From assembly GCF_022346885.1 (NCBI RefSeq), contig NZ_JAKRNK010000003.1, positions 372,001-436,000 on the forward strand: DNA of 64,000 nucleotides. Reading direction: 5' to 3'. Numbering within the stretch: position 1 is the stretch's first letter; each line of letters opens with the position of its first letter. The position numbers were made by a program, and so were the translations under genes. This DNA is from Paenibacillus sp. ACRRX. Lineage in GTDB: Bacteria > Bacillota > Bacilli > Paenibacillales > Paenibacillaceae. Under the pieces are notes generated by a model. That model was not told the origin of the DNA. It searched no databases and saw only the letters and a program-made list of their open reading frames with translations. Of this stretch, positions 1 to 7,530 are shown in pieces.

Positions 1-1665
1 TAAAATCTGTGTAACCCTGTTCTCATCACCCACAACGTAATGTATCCCGGCCTTCACTTCATTCCGAACATCCACTTCACTATTACGGTTCAGGCGCTGG
101 AACACATCTATTACAAAAGCTACGATATCGTACACATCTAATGAACGTGGATGCAGGCGAATACGACGATTCTTTATTTGTTCACTATCTAAGATATCCT
201 TGACCAAGTAACTGAGGCCCCTTGCTGTACCGTTAACAAGACGCATATCGGCTCTTTGAGAAGCATTCAGCTTACCGCCAGCTCCTTCCAGCATAGACTC
301 ACTTATATTAATGATGGCGTTTAACGGTGTCTTAAGTTCATGTGAGGTTCGAACAAGGAATTGCTCCTGTCCCTTCATTTTAGCCATAAGCTGCTCAGAC
401 AGCTGCTTAATCTGATGATAAGCACTCGTGAATCGACTAGAAAAAAACAGCCCCTGCGCCAACATAAAAATGGGAATGCCCAAAGGCAGTACAGAAGAAA
501 CCGGGCCAATCCATCCCGTTCTAGATACCATTAGTCCAATTACTTGAATTGCGGACATAACACTTACGAAAATATAAGCAGAACCCGTCATACGATAGAG
601 TAATGCCCGCCACGAAATAAAAATAATATACAACAGCCCAACAATTTGCAGAATGATAAAATAAAGCATAAACTTTGTATAGATACTCATCGGTGTAAAT
701 AGAACAAAACTCACGATGAGTATAGACACAATACCTGAAAGTTTCACAAGCTTAACTGAAGAATAAACTTTTAGTTGAATATACGTATGGGCCAGGAAAA
801 AGTACCCTACCCCTGTACTGGATATAACCTGCAACTTTGTTACCCATTCATATGAAATGCCCGCAACAAACTCCAATATCAATTTCTCGCCGTGGCATGC
901 AAAGTACAACGCCCCTGAGAAACAGAACAGCGGGAAAAAGGCTATTGATCCTTGATCACGACGATAAAAGTTTTCCCCTAGGAAATAGATCCCCATAAAC
1001 AGCAAACAGGAAATGAGAGTAACATCCATAAAACCATTATGTTTCTCCATGGTCTGGATACTTTCAGCGGTTCCTAAAAATATTCGCTCGGAGATACCTG
1101 TATTCGCATAAAAATGAAAGTTAGAAGCTTGCAGTACCAGTTCCACTTCCTCTTTATGCGGTGAAAAATATACAGTGTAAGGACGGTTATTCGGAATCGA
1201 CTTCTCTCTACTCGTCCCTATCTGCCCTCTAGACCCGAGTAATTTACCGTCTACATACAGCCTGCTTGCGGTTTTCACATTAGACACCCTTATCCCATAA
1301 TTCTGATAGCCGCTAGGGAGCTTGAGCGTAATACGATAGGTGGCATAATTGACAACGTCCTCTTGAAATAGGCTCCTGCCATTGGCTTGCCATTGGTGCG
1401 GGATCTGTACATAAACAGGATTCGATACCTTTGATTCTGGCCACAGAAGTTGGTTAGGCGTATATTCCCACAGCCCATCAAGTTCTACCGTGCCTATCTC
1501 ATTCAATTCACACTTGCCTAAATCCATAATCCCTTGCTCCGATACCGCACAAGGCTTAGCACCAGTTCCAAGCAGCGGCAGCCCAAAAAGTAAAATAACG
1601 ATGATGAGCAAGAAACAAATAACACCTAGGGAACGGCGGCGATGCTTATGTATTGCTGATATCAT
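1..1665 (-). CDS. 7TMR-DISM sensor histidine kinase, 3' end outside window
   Basis: Membrane sensor kinase, incomplete because it runs off the left edge in frame. The translation gives a signal/anchor segment (residues ~8-28), an extracytoplasmic beta-sandwich like 7TMR-DISM ligand domains (~45-190), about seven hydrophobic helices (~200-400), then a HisKA domain with H-box SHELKTPLN (phospho-accepting His near residue 442) and the beginning of the ATPase domain with N-box DENRVTQIL at the edge. Whether a receiver domain follows cannot be seen. The ATG at 1665 is preferred because TGAGG lies 10 bases upstream; an in-frame ATG at 1674 touches the same Shine-Dalgarno. Divergent from the glycosyltransferase at 1997. 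The signal sensed is unknown; such kinases are often carbohydrate or surface sensors. Confidence 0.85.
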   Translation of the reverse strand, partial: MISAIHKHRRRSLGVICFLLIIVILLFGLPLLGTGAKPCAVSEQGIMDLGKCELNEIGTVELDGLWEYTPNQLLWPESKVSNPVYVQIPHQWQANGRSLFQEDVVNYATYRITLKLPSGYQNYGIRVSNVKTASRLYVDGKLLGSRGQIGTSREKSIPNNRPYTVYFSPHKEEVELVLQASNFHFYANTGISERIFLGTAESIQTMEKHNGFMDVTLISCLLFMGIYFLGENFYRRDQGSIAFFPLFCFSGALYFACHGEKLILEFVAGISYEWVTKLQVISSTGVGYFFLAHTYIQLKVYSSVKLVKLSGIVSILIVSFVLFTPMSIYTKFMLYFIILQIVGLLYIIFISWRALLYRMTGSAYIFVSVMSAIQVIGLMVSRTGWIGPVSSVLPLGIPIFMLAQGLFFSSRFTSAYHQIKQLSEQLMAKMKGQEQFLVRTSHELKTPLNAIINISESMLEGAGGKLNASQRADMRLVNGTARGLSYLVKDILDSEQIKNRRIRLHPRSLDVYDIVAFVIDVFQRLNRNSEVDVRNEVKAGIHYVVGDENRVTQIL

Positions 1666-1680
1666 AAATTCCATACCTCA

Positions 1681-1996
1681 TAAAGTTAATACAATCGTTT
1701 TAGGAATATATTACTGAACTTACCGAGTATTCTACAAGAGTAAGTTCAGCAAAGCATTTCAACCTCCTCATTGTAAAGGCCAGCCGCGATAAGCAGAAGA
1801 GACACGCTATCCTTAATTAAACCATTTAAATACCTTATATCAGGACAACTTCCAGATTATGCCCGACGAAGGTCTAGGATAAGAACTAACCTGCGGTCTG
1901 TTTTGATTGGCTGCTTAGGAAGATAAAATAGTAGTATCACAAACACCGTTTATAGCAGCATCATATTCGGACGATTAAAAGGGAGATGGAGATTAC
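1681..1996. other. Divergent intergenic region with a 10-bp inverted repeat
   Basis: This 316-base gap separates the divergent sensor kinase and glycosyltransferase genes. It holds a perfect 10-bp inverted repeat, CTGAACTTAC at 1714-1723 and GTAAGTTCAG at 1740-1749, separated by 16 bases. There is no T-run on either side, so an operator near the kinase promoter fits better than a terminator. A good Shine-Dalgarno for the right-hand gene (GGAGATGGAGA, 1982-1992) closes the gap. No convincing promoter pair was assigned. Confidence 0.5.
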
Positions 1997-3208
1997 ATGT
2001 CATATGGAATGGAGGCTTCGACAGTGCGTAAACAAACGAATATATTGGTGTTGACTGGTTCGCTGGGGCACGGTCATATCCAGACCGCAAACGCGATACG
2101 AGATATGGTAGCACAACGATTCGGCGACGACGTAAACGTTCATGTCGTAGACTACTTGGAGCAGACCGCTCCCCATCTGCATGGAGTCGGCTCTTATTGC
2201 TTCGTTCAATGGTTAAAACACTTTCCAAGCATGTATGGATATATGTTCGAAATGACTCGCAAAGATCGTGGAGTTGCTCAATTCGTAAAAAGCGTCCGCC
2301 TTACAAGCCTACGGCCATTGACCAAGCTGATTCGGGAACTGACTCCCGATGTTATTGTCAGCACCTTTCCTGCCGCAAGTGCAGCTGTATCCAAGCTGAA
2401 GGAGCGCGGCATCGTGCAGTGTCCGGCAGTTACCGTGATTACAGATCATACAGATCACAGCTTCTGGCTTCACCCCTATACAGATTTGTATATGGTAGGC
2501 TCTGAGGCAGCACGGACAAAGCTTATTCGACAAGGCATCAACCCCGCTTACATCGAAGTAACGGGCATACCGGTGCGACCTGAATTTTATGAACAATACG
2601 ATAAACAAGCATTGCGAGCCAACTATTTGCTGCAGCCTGACAAGATGACCGTGCTGCTGATGGGCGGAGGCTGCGGGCTGCTAGACTTGTCCATGCTTGA
2701 GGCATTGGAGCATGAACAATGGGCAGAACACCTGCAATTTATTATTGTGTGCGGCAACAACGACAAGCTCCGCCGCCAGCTGCAGCAGTGGGCCAGTTCC
2801 TCACCGCTTCATCTGCGCATAGAAGGATACGTGAAGCCCGTACATGAATATATGGCGATGTCCGATCTTATCATTACCAAGTCGGGCGGCGTTACGACCG
2901 CTGAAGCAATCGCACAGCAGCTGCCGCTGCTCGTTTACAAGCCGCTGCCAGGGCAAGAACGTGATAATATCCGTTACTTAGTTCGCAACGGCCTGGCTTG
3001 TCGTGCAAAAGGTACCGACGATCTGGTGCGTCAGCTCGCATACTTAGCAGCCAATCCTGAGAAGCTGCAGCGGATGGGTGATCGCGCACTTACGGAGCGC
3101 GGTCGCATGCACGCAGATAGCGCGGAAGCGATCCTTCGCATGGCGCAGCAGACGGCAATACAACCGCAGCCCGCAGCTAAGCGGTGGATGCGGCGCAACG
3201 CTATCTAA
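1997..3208 (+). CDS. Processive diacylglycerol glucosyltransferase-like GT28 (UgtP/MGDG synthase family)
   Basis: A 403-residue cytoplasmic/peripheral glycosyltransferase of family GT28, the group of B. subtilis UgtP and plant MGDG synthases, which transfer a sugar from a UDP-sugar to diacylglycerol to make glycolipids and the lipoteichoic acid anchor. The N-terminal motif LTGSLGHGHIQTA (residues ~17-29) is the usual acceptor-side glycine-rich loop. The C-terminal nucleotide-binding half has KSGGVTTAEA (~295-304) followed by PLPGQERDN, matching the GGxTxxEA...PGQE signature of the family. ATG 1997 follows GGAGATGGAGA at suitable spacing. It is a single-gene unit with its own terminator at 3236-3286. 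The exact acceptor and sugar cannot be read from sequence; several UgtP paralogues are usual in this group. Confidence 0.8.
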   Translation: MSYGMEASTVRKQTNILVLTGSLGHGHIQTANAIRDMVAQRFGDDVNVHVVDYLEQTAPHLHGVGSYCFVQWLKHFPSMYGYMFEMTRKDRGVAQFVKSVRLTSLRPLTKLIRELTPDVIVSTFPAASAAVSKLKERGIVQCPAVTVITDHTDHSFWLHPYTDLYMVGSEAARTKLIRQGINPAYIEVTGIPVRPEFYEQYDKQALRANYLLQPDKMTVLLMGGGCGLLDLSMLEALEHEQWAEHLQFIIVCGNNDKLRRQLQQWASSSPLHLRIEGYVKPVHEYMAMSDLIITKSGGVTTAEAIAQQLPLLVYKPLPGQERDNIRYLVRNGLACRAKGTDDLVRQLAYLAANPEKLQRMGDRALTERGRMHADSAEAILRMAQQTAIQPQPAAKRWMRRNAI

Positions 3209-3235
3209 CAGCAGCATAAACCTTAATAAATATGA

Positions 3236-3286
3236 AAATAACCTTCAATCCCACTATTTCAAAAGTAGGGTTGAAGGTTATTTTTT
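3236..3286 (+). terminator. Intrinsic terminator of the GT28 gene
   Basis: ATAACCTTCAA pairs with TTGAAGGTTAT around a partly paired loop, followed by a run of six T. It lies 28 bases after the glycosyltransferase stop. Confidence 0.85.
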
Positions 3287-3314
3287 AACGATTGGCTGCG
3301 ACACGAGACCTGAC

Positions 3315-3869
3315 CTAGATCGCAGACATGCCTAGGGCCGCATCCAACTCTGCTTTCTGCCGTAAATGATGGTTAAAATGCATTTTGACCAGTTGCAGCC
3401 ATTCCTCAGCATTCAGCCATCCAAGTCCAGGATGCTCTACTTTCGATTGCGGATCACTGCCAGCAGCAGTACGCTGAGCCGCATCCAGTTCGAAGGAGAC
3501 TTGATGCAGTCCGTCAATCAGCTGCTGCCGATCCGTTGGCTGAAGCGGTGTATAGCCCGCTGAATCAGGCACCTTGATCTTAATGGGTGGAAAGGCACCG
3601 GCTCGATAAATCACTTCGCCTCCTTCCGTCTTAGCCCCCCCCGTTGTTTCCTCAGCGGCTGCGCATTGATCAATGGCACGCAGATGCAAGCGGAGCGTAG
3701 CATCTATAAGATGATTATAGACTTGTCCGATCGACCAACTGCCTACTATTGGCACCGCTGTTAATTGCTCAGCCGAATAACGACCAAGCTCAAGCTCGTA
3801 TTGGCCTAATAATTGTCTAATCTCCATCACCGTTTGGCTTAATCTTTCATTTACATCCACTTTCAACAT
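3315..3869 (-). CDS. DinB-family (DinB_2) four-helix protein
   Basis: A 184-residue helical protein of the DinB/YfiT-like superfamily, small putative metal-dependent enzymes, some of which are thiol transferases. The family layout is visible: a first helix with ELELGRYSAEQL, the motif SIGQVYNHLIDA (first His of the metal triad, residue ~53), and a C-terminal helix with VKMHFNHHLRQKAEL giving the HxxxH pair. Length fits the family. The ATG has GAAGGGGCG upstream. It stands alone, with its stop facing the preceding gene's terminator. The substrate is unknown; the family name comes from B. subtilis DinB and does not mean the DNA polymerase. Confidence 0.75.
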   Translation of the reverse strand: MLKVDVNERLSQTVMEIRQLLGQYELELGRYSAEQLTAVPIVGSWSIGQVYNHLIDATLRLHLRAIDQCAAAEETTGGAKTEGGEVIYRAGAFPPIKIKVPDSAGYTPLQPTDRQQLIDGLHQVSFELDAAQRTAAGSDPQSKVEHPGLGWLNAEEWLQLVKMHFNHHLRQKAELDAALGMSAI

Positions 3870-4007
3870 ATTCTTCGCCCCTTCTTATCTTGAGTCCGCC
3901 TTCTGGTGAATGATGGCAAGTTCCCACTAGTTCAAACAGTCACCACTCATAACTACCAACCGGCACTTGTTAACCCAGTATATCGAAGTGCTCCTGACAC
4001 CCTTATG

Positions 4008-4991
4008 TCAGTAATAAGTTGCATCGGAAGAATAAAGTCGTACCATGCGTTCTGCTTCCGCTTTAATGGCTTGTGCCAACGATGCAGGCTCCATTACAGT
4101 CGCCTGAGCACCCCAGCTTAGTAGCCAGGAAAGCACATCCTGCTCTTTACGGGCTGTAAGTTTGACGATCAGCTCATGCTCCCGCTCTTCCACAGATTCG
4201 ATATAAAAATAACGCGACTCCTTCACACGCTGTGACAAACTTATTGGAAAAGAAACTGTAACGTGATAGCCACGATCAGTACGGTCGTCAGTGGGCATAT
4301 ATTCAGACAGCGAGAATTGGGCTGGGCGCTCAAAGTGCTCTTCCATCTCCAGCAGCTCTTGAATTCGATCCAAGCGAAAATGGCGAATAGACAGGCGTAA
4401 GCTGCAGTACGCAATTACAACCCATACGGCTCCTGTATGCACGATGCCGTATGGGTGAATCGTACGCTCCGTCTCAACTGAGCCGCTTATGCCAACAGGG
4501 GCTTCATATCGAATAGATAACACGCGCTGCTGTTTCACTGCCTGCTGCATCTTATGGAGCAGTGGATTTGTCTTGTTCCGATGCAGCGGCGTCACCCCAT
4601 AATCTTCGGGCAGAAAGCGTATTTGCCCTTCGATATCCCGCATTCGGTGAAGACCAGCTTCATTTAGCAGCTCCTTCATCTTGGCGCGGGCACCCTGCGC
4701 ATAAGCAGTCCATGACTCATCCAGCCTGCCGCCAATATGCTCGACACCCGTCAGCAGCAATAAGGCCTCCTCTGGATGCAGCAGCACCGGCGGCAGAAAA
4801 TATCCTTCCATCAGGGAATACCCGATGCCAGGGATCGAAGCAATTGGTACTCCCATTTCAGACAAAGCCTGCATGTCTCTGTATATCGTACGTACTCCAA
4901 CTTCATACAATGCCGCAAGATCTTCGGCTCGACACACACGTCTTTGTCTGAGCTCAAGTACGATAGCCATCAAACGATCCGTACGATTCAT
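4008..4991 (-). CDS. YafY-type HTH + WYL domain transcriptional regulator
   Basis: A 327-residue regulator with an N-terminal HTH_11 helix-turn-helix (residues ~5-60, containing AEDLAALYEVGVRTIYRDM) and a WYL domain in the middle (LSIRYEAP...ERTIHPYGIVHTG...WVVIAYCSLR...IRHFRLDRIQEL), followed by a WCX-type C-terminal part. WYL domains sense ligands, often nucleic acids or nucleotides, and many such regulators control nearby genes. The ATG at 4991 is chosen because GGAGGA (4998-5003) sits 6 bases upstream; the in-frame ATG at 4997 would directly touch it. The gene is divergent from the YgbA-like gene, with about 120 bases between. Target genes are not evident. Confidence 0.8.
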   Translation of the reverse strand: MNRTDRLMAIVLELRQRRVCRAEDLAALYEVGVRTIYRDMQALSEMGVPIASIPGIGYSLMEGYFLPPVLLHPEEALLLLTGVEHIGGRLDESWTAYAQGARAKMKELLNEAGLHRMRDIEGQIRFLPEDYGVTPLHRNKTNPLLHKMQQAVKQQRVLSIRYEAPVGISGSVETERTIHPYGIVHTGAVWVVIAYCSLRLSIRHFRLDRIQELLEMEEHFERPAQFSLSEYMPTDDRTDRGYHVTVSFPISLSQRVKESRYFYIESVEEREHELIVKLTARKEQDVLSWLLSWGAQATVMEPASLAQAIKAEAERMVRLYSSDATYY

Positions 4992-5051
4992 TCCCATTCC
5001 TCCGTCTCTGTTAACTTGCTCACCTTCTTATTCGAGTTAACCTTATATAAT

Positions 5052-5081
5052 TTGTATTAATGGAATTTATCCTGATATGTA
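5052..5081 (+). promoter_or_regulatory. Candidate sigma-A promoter for the YgbA-like gene
   Basis: TTGTAT (5052-5057), 18 bases, TATGTA (5076-5081). It lies 30 bases upstream of the chosen start. The match is moderate and no FNR or NsrR palindrome was recognised. Confidence 0.3.
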
Positions 5082-5111
5082 TATAGTTACCTTAGCAGAG
5101 GAGTAATGCGG

Positions 5112-5486
5112 ATGGGAATATCCAATATATCTAAAGAAAAAGCGACGCTCACTTATATGATACGCATCTATTGCTGCGCGCATCACCAGCATGAGACTAT
5201 CGATAGGAATCTGGAAACAGGACTATGCGATTCATGTGCAGAGCTTACTAGATATGCCTATAAGCGGCTGAGTCACTGCCAATTCGGAGAAAACAAGCCT
5301 ACCTGTGGAAAATGTCCTATTCACTGCTACAAACCCGACATGCGAGAGCACATAAAACAAGTCATGCGTTATGCCGGTCCACGCATGGTATACCGCCATC
5401 CTATCATGGCCATTCGCCATCTCATCAGCAGCTTACAGCAGCCGCCCGCGCTGCCTGAAGCACGGCAAAAGAAGCCCGTAAAATAA
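5112..5486 (+). CDS. YgbA-type nitrous-oxide-stimulated-promoter family protein
   Basis: A 124-residue cysteine-rich protein that closely follows the pattern of E. coli YgbA (family PF11756). The diagnostic parts are IYCCAHH near the start, GLCDSCAELTRYAYKRL, CQFGENKPTCGKCPIHCY (four Cys) and MREHIKQVMRYAGPRM followed by HPIMAIRHL. In enterics ygbA is controlled by NsrR and induced by nitric oxide; the product has been linked to recovery from nitrosative stress. The Cys pattern suggests a metal or Fe-S centre. ATG 5112 is preferred over ATG 5106 because AGAGGAG (5097-5103) then lies 8 bases away rather than 2. Divergent from the WYL regulator. Confidence 0.85.
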   Translation: MGISNISKEKATLTYMIRIYCCAHHQHETIDRNLETGLCDSCAELTRYAYKRLSHCQFGENKPTCGKCPIHCYKPDMREHIKQVMRYAGPRMVYRHPIMAIRHLISSLQQPPALPEARQKKPVK

Positions 5487-5494
5487 ATCTAAAA

Positions 5495-5523
5495 TTGATT
5501 TGCACTCACAAATTCGCTATGCT
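5495..5523 (+). promoter_or_regulatory. Promoter of the MmcQ/YjbR gene
   Basis: TTGATT (5495-5500), 17-base spacer, TATGCT (5518-5523), starting just after the upstream stop codon and 42 bases before the next start. Confidence 0.5.
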
Positions 5524-5565
5524 AGGGCCATCAAAGTTAGATGAGGAAGAAGGTAGAGGCCAAAG

Positions 5566-5910
5566 ATGAACAAATGGATAGAATATTGTATGACTAAGCG
5601 TGGGACTAGCCAAACCAATCCATTTGGCCCAGATGTCCATGTGATGAAGGCGGGAACCAAAATGTACGCCCTCTTCCCCACCGATGGTAACCCTAGTGTA
5701 AGCTTGAAGTGTGATCCTTTTAAAGCAGATTCATTGCGTGAGCAATACCCTGAGATAACGCCAGGCTATCATCTCAATAAGAAGCATTGGAACACAGTTG
5801 CATTAGACGGCAATCTCACAGATGAAGAGGTACAAGCCATGATTGATCATTCCTACGAGCTCGTTTTGAAAGGGATGACAAAGACAGAACGTACTAAGAT
5901 TGGTTCATAA
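5566..5910 (+). CDS. MmcQ/YjbR family protein
   Basis: A 114-residue protein of the YjbR (PF04237, CyaY-like fold) family. Typical features are the N-terminal KWIEYCMTKRGTSQTNPFGPD, a beta strand KMYALFPTDGNPSVSLKCDP, then YPEITPGYHLNKKHWNTVAL and the C-terminal helix EEVQAMIDHSYELVLKGM. The central YHLNKKHWN is the family hallmark. A DNA-binding role has been proposed for the fold but no catalytic function is established. It has its own promoter and terminator, so it is monocistronic. Confidence 0.8.
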   Translation: MNKWIEYCMTKRGTSQTNPFGPDVHVMKAGTKMYALFPTDGNPSVSLKCDPFKADSLREQYPEITPGYHLNKKHWNTVALDGNLTDEEVQAMIDHSYELVLKGMTKTERTKIGS

Positions 5911-5922
5911 TACAAGTACACG

Positions 5923-5966
5923 GAGCCGTTGCACCTTCCATCCAGAAGATGTAACGGCTGCTTTTA
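5923..5966 (+). terminator. Terminator after the MmcQ/YjbR gene
   Basis: AGCCGTTGCA (5924-5933) pairs with TGTAACGGCT (5950-5959), followed by GCTTTT. The rest of the 323-base gap up to 6233 holds only the hairpin at 6145-6189. Confidence 0.75.
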
Positions 5967-6144
5967 GAATTGACCCTATCCGCTTTTAGATTAGCTTAGT
6001 TTCCCCTCCGAGTCTGGTCAGAATACAGATAAACCATGACGTAATCAAACAATCGTCATCAAATATATATCACCAATAAAAGAAGCATTCGTTACTTCAC
6101 GTTACACGTGACAGCTCATCCGATATGCGAAAAAGGCACATAGA

Positions 6145-6189
6145 AAAGCCGCTGCGTTAACCAGCATCATGCTGATCAGCTCAACGGCT
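6145..6189 (-). terminator. Candidate terminator after the GNAT gene
   Basis: Read on the minus strand, AGCCG...CGGCT encloses a self-complementary GCTGATCAGC and is followed by TTTTC. It is 45 bases past the acetyltransferase stop. The long loop makes it moderate. Confidence 0.5.
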
Positions 6190-6233
6190 CTTGTTTACAA
6201 TCTCTCAATCTATTATATTCAGTCGGTTTGTAA

Positions 6234-6824
6234 TCAATTGTTGCGATTATAAACCATACAATATTGTTCTAGGTCACTATCGGGCAAACGAATCGTCTCG
6301 ACCAATGTGAAGCCATATCTACCATACAGAGGAACGTTATTTGGATTCTGTGTTTCTAGTGTACATGCCCAGTCTTTGGCATCACACTCAGCTAGCAGCG
6401 GCTCCATCATCTTACTCACTTGGCCTGAGCCTCGATAAGCCTGCTGCACAACCAACATGTCTAAATGAGCGTAGGGTCTGTCCCCAAGCATATGAAGCCA
6501 AGCTGAGCTCATACTGTGTAAAATGGATACGCCTCTGATGAAACCTTTAAATCCAATATATCGGCAAGCAGGAAGAGACTTTATGATAGCAGTTGCAATT
6601 CTTCTCCGATAATTCAACTGAGACAGTATGGAACTGCCGAATTGCTCAGAGCGGAATACAAGCGCCACCGCTTCCCATTGTGCTGAACTTGCATAAATAT
6701 CAGAATAAGGGGACAACATCTCTAAGTAATGACGAAAAAAGATACGAAGCACTTCTTGTCTCGTACTGGGATCAGGGAGCATAAACGTATACAGCGGGTC
6801 TTCCATAAATTGTGCAGCCAGCAC
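6234..6824 (-). CDS. GNAT family N-acetyltransferase, start uncertain
   Basis: A GNAT-fold acetyltransferase (acetyl-CoA dependent; substrate unknown). The C-terminal half shows the acetyl-CoA-binding core LDMLVVQQAYRGSGQVSKMM and the late strand CTLETQNPNNVPLYGRYGF typical of the family. The first canonical start in frame is GTG 6824, but it has no Shine-Dalgarno, and the reading frame stays open upstream to a stop with family-like residues (VITLECKDIPQAAH, 6825-6866). The only initiator-like codon there with a ribosome site is ATT at 6881, preceded by GGGGTGG with 4 bases spacing. So either an ATT start is used or the true start codon has been lost. Confidence 0.7.
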   Translation of the reverse strand: MLAAQFMEDPLYTFMLPDPSTRQEVLRIFFRHYLEMLSPYSDIYASSAQWEAVALVFRSEQFGSSILSQLNYRRRIATAIIKSLPACRYIGFKGFIRGVSILHSMSSAWLHMLGDRPYAHLDMLVVQQAYRGSGQVSKMMEPLLAECDAKDWACTLETQNPNNVPLYGRYGFTLVETIRLPDSDLEQYCMVYNRNN

Positions 6825-7047
6825 ATGGGCTGCTTGCGGTATATCTTTGCATTCTAAAGTGATAACGTTGCGACTACAAATAGTTCCACCCCGGATCTAA
6901 GTAATTGACCTCCCTATAGGAGCTGGGGAGCTTCGCACTCCGGCTCGCGATAAAAAAAAGGTCTAAATAAAGGGTACTCGTTGCAGATCGCTTCGTCAAA
7001 CCTTAAACCTCGCCTACCCAGTTATGGAGTATAGGCTTACAAACGCA

Positions 7048-7086
7048 CAAAAAAACAGCCCTTAACCGAAGTTAAGGACTGTTTTC
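7048..7086 (-). terminator. Terminator of the cold-shock gene
   Basis: On the minus strand AACAGTCCTTAAC pairs with GTTAAGGGCTGTT around a TTCG tetraloop, followed by a run of T. It begins 7 bases after the csp stop. Confidence 0.9.
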
Positions 7087-7092
7087 CATCAA

Positions 7093-7293
7093 TTACAATT
7101 TAACAACGTTTTCCGCTTGCGGTCCACGGTTACCTTGTACGATGTTGAACTCGACACGTTGGCCTTCGTCCAAAGTTTTGAAGCCGTCACCAGTGATTGC
7201 GGAGAAATGTACGAATACATCGTCGCCACCTTCAACTTCGATGAAGCCGAAACCTTTGTCAGCGTTAAACCATTTAACTGTACCTGTTTGCAT
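7093..7293 (-). CDS. csp: CspA/CspB-family cold-shock protein
   Basis: A 66-residue single cold-shock domain that binds single-stranded RNA/DNA and acts as an RNA chaperone in the cytoplasm. The RNP1 motif KGFGFIEV (residues 13-20) and RNP2 VFVHFSAI (26-33) are intact, as is the opening [13 protein letters not shown] and the closing [10 protein letters not shown]. Length is exactly that of the family. The Shine-Dalgarno GGAGGTG sits 7 bases before the ATG. Its own sigma-A promoter lies at 7428-7456, giving a leader of about 130 bases that is unusually structured (7327-7399). Confidence 0.95.
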   Translation of the reverse strand: MQTGTVKWFNADKGFGFIEVEGGDDVFVHFSAITGDGFKTLDEGQRVEFNIVQGNRGPQAENVVKL

Positions 7294-7326
7294 TTATTTC
7301 ACCTCCAACGCTAAAACATATACCTC

Positions 7327-7399
7327 TTTTTATTTTGAAAATAAAAATTGCGTATTGTAAAAGGTTCACTAACATGAGAACCTTTTACAATACGCAATT
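7327..7399 (-). promoter_or_regulatory. Structured csp leader: 22-bp perfect hairpin plus overlapping AT palindrome
   Basis: Arms at 7346-7367 and 7378-7399 are perfectly complementary over 22 bases with a 10-base loop. In the minus-strand transcript the hairpin is followed by a U-rich stretch. That stretch is half of a second perfect inverted repeat, 7327-7336 with 7338-7347, which shares bases 7346-7347 with the first, so both cannot form fully together. Both lie between the csp promoter and its ribosome site. This suggests an attenuator or temperature-responsive leader; a plain terminator for upstream readthrough is the alternative. Confidence 0.6.
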
Positions 7400-7427
7400 G
7401 AAGGTTTCAAAATGTAGGATTGACTTA

Positions 7428-7456
7428 ATCATACCTTAAAAAGAGGCAAAATGCAA
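7428..7456 (-). promoter_or_regulatory. Sigma-A promoter of csp
   Basis: Minus-strand TTGCAT (7451-7456), exact 17-base spacer, TATGAT (7428-7433), with an AT-rich stretch upstream that could act as an UP element. Transcription would begin near 7421. Confidence 0.75.
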
Positions 7457-7477
7457 TATTTATTATATCAATGTGCT

Positions 7478-7507
7478 GCCACTTCTCGAACAGTGCCGAG
7501 AAGCGGC
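7478..7507 (-). terminator. Hairpin at the 3' end of the siderophore operon
   Basis: Read on the minus strand, GCCGCTTCTCG (7497-7507) pairs with CGAGAAGTGGC (7478-7488) with one G-T pair. It is 24 bases past the yclQ stop and ahead of the csp promoter. There is no clear T-run, so termination may be weak. Confidence 0.5.
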
Positions 7508-7530
7508 AAACTGATAAACACATTATAACA

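Noticed and set aside
4562-4951. 129-codon plus-strand open frame
   Set aside because: Antisense of the WYL regulator, with no motif or ribosome site.
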